Source: Legionella lansingensis (lineage in GTDB: Bacteria > Pseudomonadota > Gammaproteobacteria > Legionellales > Legionellaceae). Taken from it: a stretch of 64,000 nucleotides of DNA. The stretch covers positions 1,178,501-1,242,500 of the forward strand of contig NZ_LT906451.1 of NCBI RefSeq assembly GCF_900187355.1, read 5' to 3'. Of the stretch, positions 8,101 to 16,663 are shown one piece after another (position 1 is the stretch's first letter; each line of letters starts with the position of its first letter). The notes beneath the pieces are model-generated. The model did not search any database, was not told the origin of the DNA, and worked only from the letters and a program-made list of their open reading frames with translations. The translations under genes and the position numbers were made by a program.

Positions 8101-10925
8101 CCGTGCTTTAAACTGAGGCTAACATTTTTGCAAATAAGTATGATAAATAATTGTTGATTGGTTATAAATGCGCTGTTAAGTAACTGAGTAATTAAGTCGG
8201 CTATCGCTCTTTGTTTTGCATCGACCATTGGTGGTAAATAGATATTTTCAATCTTGGTATTTTTTATTTGAAATTTAATCCTATAGATAGCTAGTAAGAT
8301 ATGAATCATATTAGGATTTTTAGGTATCTTTATACCAAAATTTCGCAATGCGGCTAGTCCAATTTGCAAGGCTTCAGTATGTTTACCTAAAGTAGAAAGC
8401 ATCTCTATTTTAAGACGGTAAATTTCTAAATTATCAAGAACATTATTTACGTGGTTTAAAAGCTCGCAAAAATACTTATCCGCAGCTTTGAAATCACCGG
8501 TAAAATATTTGCATACGGCTAATTCTTTATAAAGTTGAAAAGCTAATTCATAATTTTTTTCCCAAACATCTGGTTCTAATAATTCAACTCCGGCTGTTAA
8601 GTATTCATTCGCAGTATAATAAGCAGATGCTAATTTTGCGCGTTGACCACCCCAAAGATTGTATTTAGCCAGCAAAAGCCTTTCATCGCTATCATCAATC
8701 AAAGAGATGCTTTGATTAAAATGCTTCATCACATCAAATAAGCGCTCATCCTGTTCTTCTAATGGTTTTTCTTTTAGTAGTAATCTACCTATCTTAAGAT
8801 GAATAGGTGACCTGTCTTTTTCCGCAATAAGCTCATAGCTTGCTTGCTGAATTCTGTCGTGAGCAAACCGGTAATGTAATGTACTGATATTGAGATCAGT
8901 AATAATTTCTTCTAGCCCTATTAAACCGACTGTTTTATAGGGTTTCTCAAGAGAATAAATTAAATTTGCTTTAATTGCTTCGCATAGTTGCTCTGCTGTT
9001 TTACTGATGGTTTGACCATTGACAATTAACAACGTTTTGAAATCAAACTGATGACCAATGCATGAGGCCAGTTTTAAAATTTCTTGCGTACGGCTTGGGA
9101 GTATATGAATTTTGGTTGTAAGAAGATCAATAACATTATCTGTCGCGCTTTGCTGTTGAATTTTAGTTAAATCCCACTCCCAGGCGTCGTATTCATAAGA
9201 GAAAGTTAATATTTTTTCCTGGTGAATGATTTTGATAAATTCATTGATAAAAAACGGATTGCCGTGAGTTTTATCGAAAATACATTGCGCAAGATTGTGA
9301 ATTTTTTCAGGAGGGCCAGACAACGTATCAGCGAGCAGCTGTTTAAGATCGGTTAATTGCAGTGGTTGCAGTGTTAAGATGTTGAATGCAATGTTAAGTT
9401 TTCTTAGATTATTTATGGTGAATTGTAATGGGTGATAATTATCAATTTCGTTATCGCGATATGCACCAATAATCAGTAAATAATTTGTTTCACGATCTTG
9501 TGATAAATTTTCAATAAAATTAAGGGATGAATTATCAGACCACTGTAAGTCATCTAAAAACAAAACAAGAGGATGATTAGCTTGGGCAAATACACGCACA
9601 AAATTTTGAAACACCAGGTTAAACCGGATTTGTGCATCCGTTGGGTTAAGCTCAGGTACTGGTGGTTGTTCACCTATAATGAGTTCAACTTCTGGAATAA
9701 CATCTATGACGACTTGACCAACATTCCCTAAGGAATGTATGAGATGCTCCTTGAGCTCCTGCAGCCTGCTTTCACTTTCTGAGAGTACTTGCTTCACCAG
9801 ATTTTGGAAGGCGGTAACAATTGCGCTATAGGGTATGCTTTGTTGCAATTGGTCAAATTTACCTTGAATATAATAGCCTCTATGTTGCATGATGGGTTTG
9901 TGCACTTCTTTAACTAAAGAGGTTTTGCCAATCCCAGAATACCCTGCAATAAATATTATTTCTTTGGTTCCCTGACCTACGCGATCAAAGGCTTCAATGA
10001 GCTGATTAACCTGCTGTTTTCGGCCATATAGATTGCGAGAAATATTCAAATGATCTTTTGTGTCATTTAAACCAAGCGGAAATTTACTGATATTGCCTTT
10101 AGACTGCCACTGTTTTTGGCACTCTTGCAGGTCTGATTTTAATCCGATAACGCTTGAATAACGCTCTTCGGGCATTTTTTTTAATAATTTATCAATAATT
10201 GCTGCCAACATTCTTGGGGTATTTGGCTGTGCATCTAGCACAGAGGGAGGTTTTTTTGCAATATGACAATGCACTAGCTCAAGAGGGTCATTTGATTGAA
10301 AGGGCAATCGATTGGTCAACATTTCATAAAGCGTGATGCCAAGAGAATAAAAATCGGTGCGGTAGTCAACTAGACGGTTTATGCGCCCGGTTTGCTCGGG
10401 TGAGATATAGGCTAAACTTTCTTCAAAGCCACTCAAATTAGTAAAATCAAATATTTCCTCAGATAGTTTGGTAGAGGCACTGAGATCGATTAATTTAAGA
10501 TTTAACTTTTTAGGATTGATTACAATATTGGATGGTCTTATCTCTTTGTGGGTAATATTTAGTTGGTGCAATTCTTCTATAATATCAACTAACTGCAATG
10601 CTAAATTAAAAAAATCACTGATTTCCAGTTGGTGAATATTGAGATAGGAGTTTAATAATTGTCCTTCCACCCCCTCCAAAATTAAAACAGGCGCAGCAGC
10701 ATTTTGAATAAAATCATAAGCTTTTATGATGCTAGGCGCTTTAATCTTCTTCAACAAGTGAAATTCGTGTTGTAGGATAGCTAAATTTTCGGAGGATGCA
10801 TGATGGTTGTTGGGCATCTTCAATAAGACCTTACACTTATCTTTTCGCCTTAGAGCATAATAAGTGTCTATATTATGGTTATGCCGCATTTTTTCTTGTA
10901 ATGCGTATCCAGATATAGCAATCAT
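5193..10925 (-). CDS. kinase-like/AAA ATPase/GAF/GGDEF/EAL signalling protein
   Basis: A 1910-residue cytoplasmic protein. Residues 1-290 are a Ser/Thr-kinase-like domain with the ATP-binding Lys (K36), but the catalytic loop reads HKEIRPSN (E128 replaces the usual Asp) and DFG reads DLS (D147 kept). About 300-650 is an AAA/STAND-type ATPase with Walker A GYSGIGKTS near 330 and a hydrophobic strand ending in DD (VLFLDD). About 700-1290 is helical and TPR-like. GAF spans about 1320-1465. GGDEF at about 1558-1562 is intact and preceded by an RxxD inhibitory site (REGD, five residues before). EAL (about 1660-1905) has ETLLRW, DDFGTGYS and AEGVE, so the phosphodiesterase residues look present. 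The protein probably makes and/or degrades cyclic-di-GMP in response to a ligand. An AAGGA lies 5 bases before the ATG, which overlaps the upstream ORF stop as ATGA. Confidence 0.9.
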   Translation of the reverse strand: MIAISGYALQEKMRHNHNIDTYYALRRKDKCKVLLKMPNNHHASSENLAILQHEFHLLKKIKAPSIIKAYDFIQNAAAPVLILEGVEGQLLNSYLNIHQLEISDFFNLALQLVDIIEELHQLNITHKEIRPSNIVINPKKLNLKLIDLSASTKLSEEIFDFTNLSGFEESLAYISPEQTGRINRLVDYRTDFYSLGITLYEMLTNRLPFQSNDPLELVHCHIAKKPPSVLDAQPNTPRMLAAIIDKLLKKMPEERYSSVIGLKSDLQECQKQWQSKGNISKFPLGLNDTKDHLNISRNLYGRKQQVNQLIEAFDRVGQGTKEIIFIAGYSGIGKTSLVKEVHKPIMQHRGYYIQGKFDQLQQSIPYSAIVTAFQNLVKQVLSESESRLQELKEHLIHSLGNVGQVVIDVIPEVELIIGEQPPVPELNPTDAQIRFNLVFQNFVRVFAQANHPLVLFLDDLQWSDNSSLNFIENLSQDRETNYLLIIGAYRDNEIDNYHPLQFTINNLRKLNIAFNILTLQPLQLTDLKQLLADTLSGPPEKIHNLAQCIFDKTHGNPFFINEFIKIIHQEKILTFSYEYDAWEWDLTKIQQQSATDNVIDLLTTKIHILPSRTQEILKLASCIGHQFDFKTLLIVNGQTISKTAEQLCEAIKANLIYSLEKPYKTVGLIGLEEIITDLNISTLHYRFAHDRIQQASYELIAEKDRSPIHLKIGRLLLKEKPLEEQDERLFDVMKHFNQSISLIDDSDERLLLAKYNLWGGQRAKLASAYYTANEYLTAGVELLEPDVWEKNYELAFQLYKELAVCKYFTGDFKAADKYFCELLNHVNNVLDNLEIYRLKIEMLSTLGKHTEALQIGLAALRNFGIKIPKNPNMIHILLAIYRIKFQIKNTKIENIYLPPMVDAKQRAIADLITQLLNSAFITNQQLFIILICKNVSLSLKHGYTESTSMSMPVYAFVIMHSLNLYDEAISFVKLYNRLKQTYGTSNFEGKNQFVLGAFIEPYQSSINASNDTIAKAFRLCCEVGDLVYSNYSNLLLVWHTLSAGKTINDAKKNIQSTLSFMSRVNISDFITVAKFWEYFTQCLENPELVKVGQSASFEKTIIKGKNTTELSFFYGSLTRLHVLLGNFEEAVKAGKNYEIYSDYDKGLLTHLDSKFFFALALFFHFPQASRTERKLYLKKLKHLSHFIEKYATWCPNNFKSYSLLIAGEFAHLRHQYDLALTLYEQAIETALSSGLVLVAAIASECAGRHCLAAKVDRIARLYIQNAHQYFKDWGAITKLKLLERAYPTLNITNNNVTLPKTGPYQTSTQNLDMLAILKFTQLISSEIRLDKLLQKFMVIVLENAGAQRSIILTKVNDRWVIEAEGNLEQQVVYLNNIIPQETDPKYPTSILHYVQRTQKPIILNDATQSELDFHDTYIQQEHPRSLLMMPLFYQGQLCRILYLENKSSSYTFTPSHLSSLQLLSSQAMTSLENAKLYYQATHDPLTGLANRNMLYEIFQQTTKQVIRSQGKIALLFLDLDYFKVINDTLGHDNGDKLLIHIANTLTSTLREGDIAARIGGDEFAVMLANVTSHDQVTIIVERLFHELSKPFHIDDHLMQITSSMGISLFPQDGNDIQTLLKLADTALYQAKEMGRNQFHYYSTELYEEYQRVHGLDKNLQRAYDNQEFFLMYQPFYDINTKQIIGLETLLRWNHPKKGILEAGDFIHTLEKSPLIVPVSEWIIKTACKQAKIWRDKKILSGSIAINVSAIQFIRHSLSDVLSAILSETQLNSSAIELEITETIFIDYNENLHNEIDALQKMGIHLVMDDFGTGYSGLSYLKHLPVNKIKIDKTFIKNCETDYLDQTIISAITTMAHKLNIKVIAEGVENETQLKILQEQGIDGVQGYYYSRPLTAEGCETYLKKNIVQIS

Positions 10926-11110
10926 TTAGGTCCTTGTCTCTCAGTAAAAGCATACTCCACTGATGTGGCTCTGAGCCTTAATTCGACAAGTAAATCACTT
11001 GGAAGCAAGGAACGTTCTTTAATTATAATATCAACTATGGACATTATCCATGCAAATTGGTTTATTTTGAACCTTAAGAGATCGTTGAACTTCCGACGTG
11101 AGGACGACAT
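10922..11110 (-). CDS. small ORF translationally coupled to the signalling gene
   Basis: A 62-residue ORF whose TGA overlaps the ATG of the 1910-residue signalling gene in an ATGA arrangement, the classic sign of translational coupling. The product is basic at the N-terminus (SSSRRKFNDLLRFK), then has a short hydrophobic patch and a charged C-terminal half. No family is recognised. No good ribosome-binding site precedes the ATG at 11110; an internal ATG at codon 23 is possible. It faces the MaoC-PTA gene divergently across only 34 bases. It could be a partner or regulator of the large protein, or simply a leader ORF. The coupling is seen; the role is inferred. Confidence 0.55.
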   Translation of the reverse strand: MSSSRRKFNDLLRFKINQFAWIMSIVDIIIKERSLLPSDLLVELRLRATSVEYAFTERQGPK

Positions 11111-11144
11111 AATTTAACCGCTGTATACAAAAATAAGAGAAGAT

Positions 11145-12551
11145 ATGGAAAAAGAATTCCTTGAAAATGTTACGTTTGATGAGCTTAGTCTCGGTCGGCA
11201 AGTTAGCCTCAGTAAGACACTTACGCAAGATGATATTGCACTGTTTGCTGCAATGTCTGGTGATGTTAATCCGGCTCACGTGGATCCAACATTTGCCAAA
11301 AGCGATATCTTCCATGGCATCGTTGGTCATGGTATGTGGTCAGGCTCGTTAATTTCTGCTCTTCTTGGAACGCGATTACCAGGGCCGGGGACTATCTATT
11401 TGGAGCAGGATATCAAGTTTAAAAAACCAGTGCGCGTTGGAGATAATATCACTATTACTGTTATTGTGCGTGATAAACACGATGATAAACCTATAGTAAT
11501 CTTTGATTGTAAAGGGGTGAACCAACGTGGGGAAACTGTCATGGAGGGGCTGGCTACGGTCTTGGCGCCAACAAAAAAAATACGAGTTGAACGTGCGAGT
11601 ATGCCGCATGTAGAAATTCATAATCATGATCGTTATCAGGGAATCATTGAATCTTGTCGGAGTATGGAAGCGATTCGTACGGCCGTAGTTCATCCGGTAA
11701 AGGGCAAGGTGTTGGAATCAGTGCAGGATTCGGTCAAGGCTGGATTTATTATCCCTATTTTAATTGGTCCAATGCACAGGATTAAGCAGGCTGCAGATGA
11801 AGCAAAAATTGATATTTCAGAGTGGAAGCTCATTGATACCGAACATAGTGATGCCGCAGCGGCAAAGGCAGCGGAGTTGGCATCGAATGGACAAGCCGAT
11901 GCGATCATGAAGGGGGCATTGGAAACAAAAGAGTTGTTAACGGCCGTTGTGTCTACAGCGGCAAACTTACGGACAAAATATCGCATTAGTCATGCCTATC
12001 TTATGGATGTGCCATCTTATCACAAGCCGCTGATAATTACTGATGCAGGAGTTAACATTGCTCCTAGTGCTACTGAAAAGGCGGATATCTGCCAAAACGC
12101 CATCAATCTTTGGCGGGTATTATACGGCGAAGATAAAAAACCAAAAGTAGCTATACTAGCTGCTGTAGAGCTTGTTAATCCTAAAATGCAAGCGACCGTT
12201 GATGCGGCAATTTTGTGTAAAATGGCCGATCGTGGCCAAATCATCGGCGGTGTTCTTGATGGTCCTTTGGCCTTTGACAATGCTATTAACAAAGAAGCAG
12301 CAGAGGAAAAGGGCATTGTATCTGAAGTTGCTGGAGACGCAGATATACTTTTGGTTCCTGAAATAGAATCTGGCAATATTATGGCTAAGCAATTAACTTT
12401 TCTGGGTCATGCCGATGCAGCTGGGATTGTTTTGGGTGCTCGAGTGCCAATCATCCTTGTCAGTCGAGCAGACTCATTGCGCACACGTCTTCTGTCTTGT
12501 GCCTTGGCAGTTAAAATGGCTGCTGCTCGAAAAGCAGGAAAAATTAAATGA
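11145..12551 (+). CDS. bifunctional MaoC-like hydratase / phosphate acyltransferase
   Basis: A 468-residue fusion. Residues about 10-140 are a MaoC hotdog domain with the (R)-hydratase signature GDVNPAHVD and the HGMW segment. About 160-465 are a phosphate acetyl/butyryl-transferase domain with IGPMHRIKQAA, GQADAIMKGALET and a C-terminal VSRADSLRTRLLSCALA stretch. The transferase moves the acyl group between CoA and phosphate. The MaoC part may hydrate a 2-enoyl-CoA, or it may only be structural. AGAGAAG precedes the ATG. The last four bases overlap the acetate kinase start (ATGA), so the pair forms an acyl-CoA to acyl-phosphate to acid route that yields ATP. Confidence 0.9.
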   Translation: MEKEFLENVTFDELSLGRQVSLSKTLTQDDIALFAAMSGDVNPAHVDPTFAKSDIFHGIVGHGMWSGSLISALLGTRLPGPGTIYLEQDIKFKKPVRVGDNITITVIVRDKHDDKPIVIFDCKGVNQRGETVMEGLATVLAPTKKIRVERASMPHVEIHNHDRYQGIIESCRSMEAIRTAVVHPVKGKVLESVQDSVKAGFIIPILIGPMHRIKQAADEAKIDISEWKLIDTEHSDAAAAKAAELASNGQADAIMKGALETKELLTAVVSTAANLRTKYRISHAYLMDVPSYHKPLIITDAGVNIAPSATEKADICQNAINLWRVLYGEDKKPKVAILAAVELVNPKMQATVDAAILCKMADRGQIIGGVLDGPLAFDNAINKEAAEEKGIVSEVAGDADILLVPEIESGNIMAKQLTFLGHADAAGIVLGARVPIILVSRADSLRTRLLSCALAVKMAAARKAGKIK

Positions 12552-13672
12552 CAGCCGGAGTAAACAGTATTCTTGTAATTAATGCAGGATCATCGAGTGT
12601 CAAATTTCAGCTCTTCTTAAGGGAGCCAGCATTGCAACTTCTTGCTAAAGGTAAGGTCGACAATTTGGGTAATCATCCTGTATTTACAGCGATGAATGAG
12701 ACAGCAAGTGTTCAGAATAAATCAACCGTTAATCTTCCTGTAAATTTTACCCATGAAGACGCTTTGCAATGGATTTTAAAATGGGTTAAATCCCAAAAGT
12801 CGTATTGGCAAGTTTGTGCAGTCGCTCATCGCATTGTTCACGGGGGGACGCAATTTCCCACCAGTGTGCGAGTAACGCCCGAAGTGATCACACATCTTGC
12901 GGAATTATGCTCATTAGCACCACTACATCAACCACATAATCTGGCAGCTATCGAAATGATTGCTGCACTCATGCCTGGTATCCCGCAGATAGCCTGTTTC
13001 GATACAGCCTTTCATGCCAATCATGGGACGCTTTTCACTGAATATGCCTTGCCTAAAAAAATTCGCGATAAAGGGATTCGCCGTTATGGCTTTCATGGTC
13101 TTTCCTACGAGTGGATTGCTTATGCTTTGCGATTAAAGGCTCCGAAGCTTGCCAAGGGACGAGTTATCGCAGCACACCTGGGTAATGGTGCAAGCTTATG
13201 TGCCATGCATAATGGCGTCAGTATTGACACCACAATGGGCATGACAGCGCTTGATGGTTTACCAATGGGCACCCGCTGTGGACAATTGGATCCGGGAGTC
13301 GTTATTTATATGATCCGGGATCTTGGTCTATCCCCAGATGAGGTGGAAGCCATTTTTTATCAACAGTCTGGTCTTCTCGCGTTATCAGAGTGGACTAACG
13401 ATGTTAGTTCACTGCAAGATAGTAAGGAGGCAAACGCGCAATTTGCCCTTGATTATTTCTGCTTAAAAGGAGCCCAACTTATAGGTATGATGGCTGTTGC
13501 ACTAGGGGGAGTAGATGCTATCGTCTTTACAGGAGGTATAGGGGAAAATTCTTGTTTTGTGCGTGAAGCTATCTTGCAGCGACTTGCGTTCCTATTGCCT
13601 TTCGAAACGCATGTCATTCCTGCGAATGAGGAACGAATGATGGCTATGCATGCATTATCTATTCTTGAATGA
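12548..13672 (+). CDS. ackA: acetate kinase
   Basis: A 374-residue ASKHA-fold kinase with the N-terminal ILVINAGSSSVKFQL phosphate-binding signature, AHRIVHGGTQF, the FDTAFHA catalytic region, RYGFHGLSYEWI, AHLGNGASLCA and the C-terminal FTGGIGENS adenosine loop. It interconverts acetyl phosphate plus ADP and acetate plus ATP. The start overlaps the stop of the PTA fusion by four bases, so translation is probably coupled and the two steps are stoichiometrically matched. Length is slightly short of the usual 395-400 residues, mainly at the ends. It converges with the CpxA-type kinase gene, overlapping it by about 14 bases. A propionate or butyrate kinase activity cannot be excluded. Confidence 0.93.
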   Translation: MTAGVNSILVINAGSSSVKFQLFLREPALQLLAKGKVDNLGNHPVFTAMNETASVQNKSTVNLPVNFTHEDALQWILKWVKSQKSYWQVCAVAHRIVHGGTQFPTSVRVTPEVITHLAELCSLAPLHQPHNLAAIEMIAALMPGIPQIACFDTAFHANHGTLFTEYALPKKIRDKGIRRYGFHGLSYEWIAYALRLKAPKLAKGRVIAAHLGNGASLCAMHNGVSIDTTMGMTALDGLPMGTRCGQLDPGVVIYMIRDLGLSPDEVEAIFYQQSGLLALSEWTNDVSSLQDSKEANAQFALDYFCLKGAQLIGMMAVALGGVDAIVFTGGIGENSCFVREAILQRLAFLLPFETHVIPANEERMMAMHALSILE

Positions 13673-15059
13673 GTTGATCAGATGAGGATGACAATTGATT
13701 CAATGATATAGGTAAGCAAATTCTTACCAACAAGCCGCCCTCCTTACGATTCATAGCACAAATGAAACCATGATGTAATTTTATGGCCTGCTGCGCTATG
13801 GATAAACCGAGTCCATATCCGCCTGTTTTTTTCTCCCTTGATGTATCAACGCGATAGAAAGGGTTGAAGATTTTTTCTAATTGTTGTTCTGGTACCCCAG
13901 GGCCATTATCTTCAATATCAATATAAACTTGTGAATGATTATCATCAAAACGCAAAGAAACATTTACTTGCGGATTAGGGGCGGAATAATGTAGAGCATT
14001 GCGTATAATATTTTCAATTGCGCGATGAATGAGGCGCTCATCCAGAAATAATTGACAGGTTTGTGCTTCTCGTAAAAAAACTCCTGGCTTGCTGGTTCTT
14101 AATTCAAAATTGGCATCAGTAATGATTTGTTCAAGTAAAGAAGGCAGATCCACTAAAGTGCGATTGAGCTGTGCGAATGATTTATCAAGCCTTGCAAATT
14201 CAAGAATCTCCCCAATGAGAGTATTAAGACGCAAACATTCAACTTCCATACGCGAAAATTCCACCCCAGCAAGTTGACCGGCTTTTTTTCTTCCTAATTC
14301 GATAGCAATTTGTAGGCGGGCAAGAGGAGAGCGTAGTTCATGAGAAATATCCTGTAATAACCGCTCCTTTGAATTCACGATCGTTTCTAATTGCTCAGCC
14401 ATGCGATCAAATTCACCGCTTAATTCTGCTATTTCATCACGACGATGTCCCTTAAAACGACCTACACGGGTGCTTAATTGGCCGGTAGCGATGGATTTTG
14501 CCGCCATTCTCAGTGAACGCAAAGGTTGGGTAAGATAAATGGACAACAAATAGCAAATAAGCCCGCTGATAATGATGGCAATTGCTAAACGAATGGTCAA
14601 TCCTGCCCAAGGTATCTCAACAAAATGTGCTAATGGTTTTTCACTGACAGCTACAAGACGATAGGCTTTGCCTGAAGTGGATAGGATCTCATGACTAACG
14701 ATAATATCACCAAATTTAAGCACACCCTCATCGAGATCTTCAGCAACTAAATTATTTGATATCTGTTTGACCACTGCAGGCGGGCTTTGATTACCCACGA
14801 TTTCACCGTTGCTACTTAGTAAATACAAGGTCATTTTTCTGGAAGCACCAATGTGGTTGAGCCATTTTTTCAAGGCAACATGTCGTCCCGACTCAAAAGT
14901 TGCGACAGCCGCAGTGGCGTAGCTATCCATAAAAACACGCTCACGGGCTGGGATTGACGACTTTTGTGCGATTTCACTGGTTACCCAGGCGGTGGTGATG
15001 ATAATGAGAATGGTCGCTAACCAGAAAGACAGGAAGATTTTCCAGTACAAACTACGCAT
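13659..15059 (-). CDS. cpxA: CpxA-like sensor histidine kinase
   Basis: About 466 residues: an N-terminal membrane helix (FLSFWLATILIIITTAWV), a periplasmic segment of roughly 120 residues, and a second helix (LAIAIIISGLICYLLSIYL). A HAMP domain follows, then the phospho-acceptor H-box DISHELRSPLARLQ and an HATPase domain with N (IENIIRNALHY), G1 (DIEDNGPGV) and G2 (GGYGLGLSIA). It would sense envelope stress and phosphorylate the adjacent response regulator. I start at the ATG that overlaps the regulator stop (ATGCGTAG) rather than a longer TTG reading; the upstream regulator gene makes coupling likely. In Legionella, CpxRA controls many Dot/Icm and effector genes; that link is family knowledge and is not shown here. 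Confidence 0.87.
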   Translation of the reverse strand: MRSLYWKIFLSFWLATILIIITTAWVTSEIAQKSSIPARERVFMDSYATAAVATFESGRHVALKKWLNHIGASRKMTLYLLSSNGEIVGNQSPPAVVKQISNNLVAEDLDEGVLKFGDIIVSHEILSTSGKAYRLVAVSEKPLAHFVEIPWAGLTIRLAIAIIISGLICYLLSIYLTQPLRSLRMAAKSIATGQLSTRVGRFKGHRRDEIAELSGEFDRMAEQLETIVNSKERLLQDISHELRSPLARLQIAIELGRKKAGQLAGVEFSRMEVECLRLNTLIGEILEFARLDKSFAQLNRTLVDLPSLLEQIITDANFELRTSKPGVFLREAQTCQLFLDERLIHRAIENIIRNALHYSAPNPQVNVSLRFDDNHSQVYIDIEDNGPGVPEQQLEKIFNPFYRVDTSREKKTGGYGLGLSIAQQAIKLHHGFICAMNRKEGGLLVRICLPISLNQLSSSSDQLIQE

Positions 15060-15732
15060 TAAACATATACCCAAAGCCACGTACGGTTTTTACCAAGGGT
15101 TCACCTTCCTGATTATCGCCTAACTTATTGCGTAAATTACTGATGTGTACGTCAATGCTGCGATCGTAGGCCGTATACTTTCTTCCTAAAGCATATTCAG
15201 TTAATTCTTCTTTAGAAAAGGCTTGGCCCGGTGATTTAATTAGCATTTCCAGAATATTAAATTCTGCATTGGTTAACTCCATTGGTTTACCGTGATGAGT
15301 GGCCAGTCGCTTTGAGCAGTCAACGACAATGTCTTGATGCTCGATAATAGGACGCTGTGTTGGGATTTTCTGCGTTCGTCTAAGAATGGCACGTAGCCTG
15401 GCGACTAATTCCCGTGGATTACAAGGCTTCGGCAAGTAGTCATCAGCACCAATCTCAAGACCAACGATACGATCGATATCATCACCGCGGGCCGTTAGCA
15501 TCAATACGGGCGTCTCCAGGTGCTCACGAATGGCTTTAAGGACTTCAAAGCCATTCAGTTTAGGCAACATCACATCTAAAATAATGGCGTCGAAAACCTG
15601 ATTAAGTGCTTTTTTAACCGCAGTTTCGCCATCATGAGCACAGACTACGTTAAACCCTTCAGGTTCGAGATATTGAACGAGTAGATCAGTTAATTCAGTG
15701 TCATCATCTACAATCAAGATATTGTTATTCAT
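15052..15732 (-). CDS. cpxR: CpxR-like OmpR-family response regulator
   Basis: A 226-residue two-domain regulator. The receiver has the acidic pocket DDD near residues 8-10, the phospho-acceptor Asp in IILDVMLPKLNG, the conserved Thr in MLTARGDD and the Lys in YLPKPCNP. The C-terminal winged helix ends in RNKLGD and VKTVRGFGYMF, typical of OmpR/PhoB proteins. The CNPRELVARLRAILRR linker and the overall match favour CpxR. It is first in a two-gene operon with its kinase, overlapping by eight bases. The DNA targets are not visible from this window. Confidence 0.88.
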   Translation of the reverse strand: MNNNILIVDDDTELTDLLVQYLEPEGFNVVCAHDGETAVKKALNQVFDAIILDVMLPKLNGFEVLKAIREHLETPVLMLTARGDDIDRIVGLEIGADDYLPKPCNPRELVARLRAILRRTQKIPTQRPIIEHQDIVVDCSKRLATHHGKPMELTNAEFNILEMLIKSPGQAFSKEELTEYALGRKYTAYDRSIDVHISNLRNKLGDNQEGEPLVKTVRGFGYMFNA

Positions 15733-15805
15733 TACTTAATTGTCCTCAATATTCAATAATATTTGGCCTGCGCCAACTTTTAAACTTCATTCTAGGGTCT
15801 GCTGG

Positions 15806-16663
15806 TTATCTTTGTGTTACGCGTTTATCCATACAACCTAGTAATTTGATTCTTCTCGCATCCGCGTTTAAAACTTTAAATTCAAATTGATCTATTGTAA
15901 TTGTTTCGCCTCGTTGCGGTAAATGACCAAAATTTGCCATAACAATACCGCCAATCGTATCATACGATTCGTCGCTGAAATTGGCTTGCAATTGCTCATT
16001 GAACTCTTCAATTGGTGTATGGGCTTTGACAATATAATAAGAATCGCCATGAGCTTTGATATAGGCTTCTTCATCAATGTCGAATTCATCTTCGATATCA
16101 CCAATAATTTGCTCGATAATATCTTCTATAGTCACAAAGCCACTAACAGCACCATATTCATCAACAACGATTGCCATGTGATTACGGTTATTACGGAATT
16201 CAGAGAGTAACAAATCCAATCGTTTGCTTTCAGGTACGAACGTTGCTTGCCGAATAATGTCATGCAAATCAAATTCCGTGGGTTGGTTAACCTGGAATCG
16301 TAATAAATCTTTAGCATGCAGAATGCCAATTATTTCATCTTTATGATCACCTGTTACTGGAAAGCGAGAGTGGCCAGAACTTGTGACAATGTCAATAATC
16401 TCTTTTAATTCGGCATCTTGTGGGACAGAGGTCATTTGCTTTTTGGGTAACATGATATCACGGACCCTCATTTGTGCAAATTGAATCACTCCTTCCATCA
16501 TGTTTAACGTTTCTGAATCGATCAACGCGCGAATGTGAGCATCACGCAGTAAGTCAATCAATTCTTCTTTGTTTTGCGGTTCCACCTGTAAAAACTGTCT
16601 TAAACGCGAAAATAAGGAACCGTTATCATCCTCTTTATTCAACCTGGTTGTCCTCTGTTTCAT
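15806..16663 (-). CDS. corC: CorC/YbeX-type CBS-domain protein
   Basis: A 285-residue cytosolic protein of the HlyC/CorC family: a pair of CBS domains (MLPKKQMTSVPQDAELKEI through HAKDLLRF, then TFVPESKRLDLLL through IVVDEYGAVSGFVTIEDI) followed by the CorC_HlyC C-terminal domain (YYIVKAHTPIEEFNEQL, YDTIGGIVM, LPQRGETI). Family members influence Mg/Co efflux and membrane integrity. The gene sits third after ybeZ and ybeY and overlaps ybeY by up to 29 bases. A TTG at 16642 that overlaps the ybeY stop is an alternative start. In many gammaproteobacteria lnt follows directly, but here lnt is about 24 kb away. Confidence 0.9.
   Translation of the reverse strand: MKQRTTRLNKEDDNGSLFSRLRQFLQVEPQNKEELIDLLRDAHIRALIDSETLNMMEGVIQFAQMRVRDIMLPKKQMTSVPQDAELKEIIDIVTSSGHSRFPVTGDHKDEIIGILHAKDLLRFQVNQPTEFDLHDIIRQATFVPESKRLDLLLSEFRNNRNHMAIVVDEYGAVSGFVTIEDIIEQIIGDIEDEFDIDEEAYIKAHGDSYYIVKAHTPIEEFNEQLQANFSDESYDTIGGIVMANFGHLPQRGETITIDQFEFKVLNADARRIKLLGCMDKRVTQR

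Noticed and set aside
11031..11330. 99-residue minus-strand ORF over the MaoC-PTA start
   Set aside because: It lies mostly antisense to a confident gene and over its start; unlike the ORF ending at 10922 it has no coupling to a neighbour.
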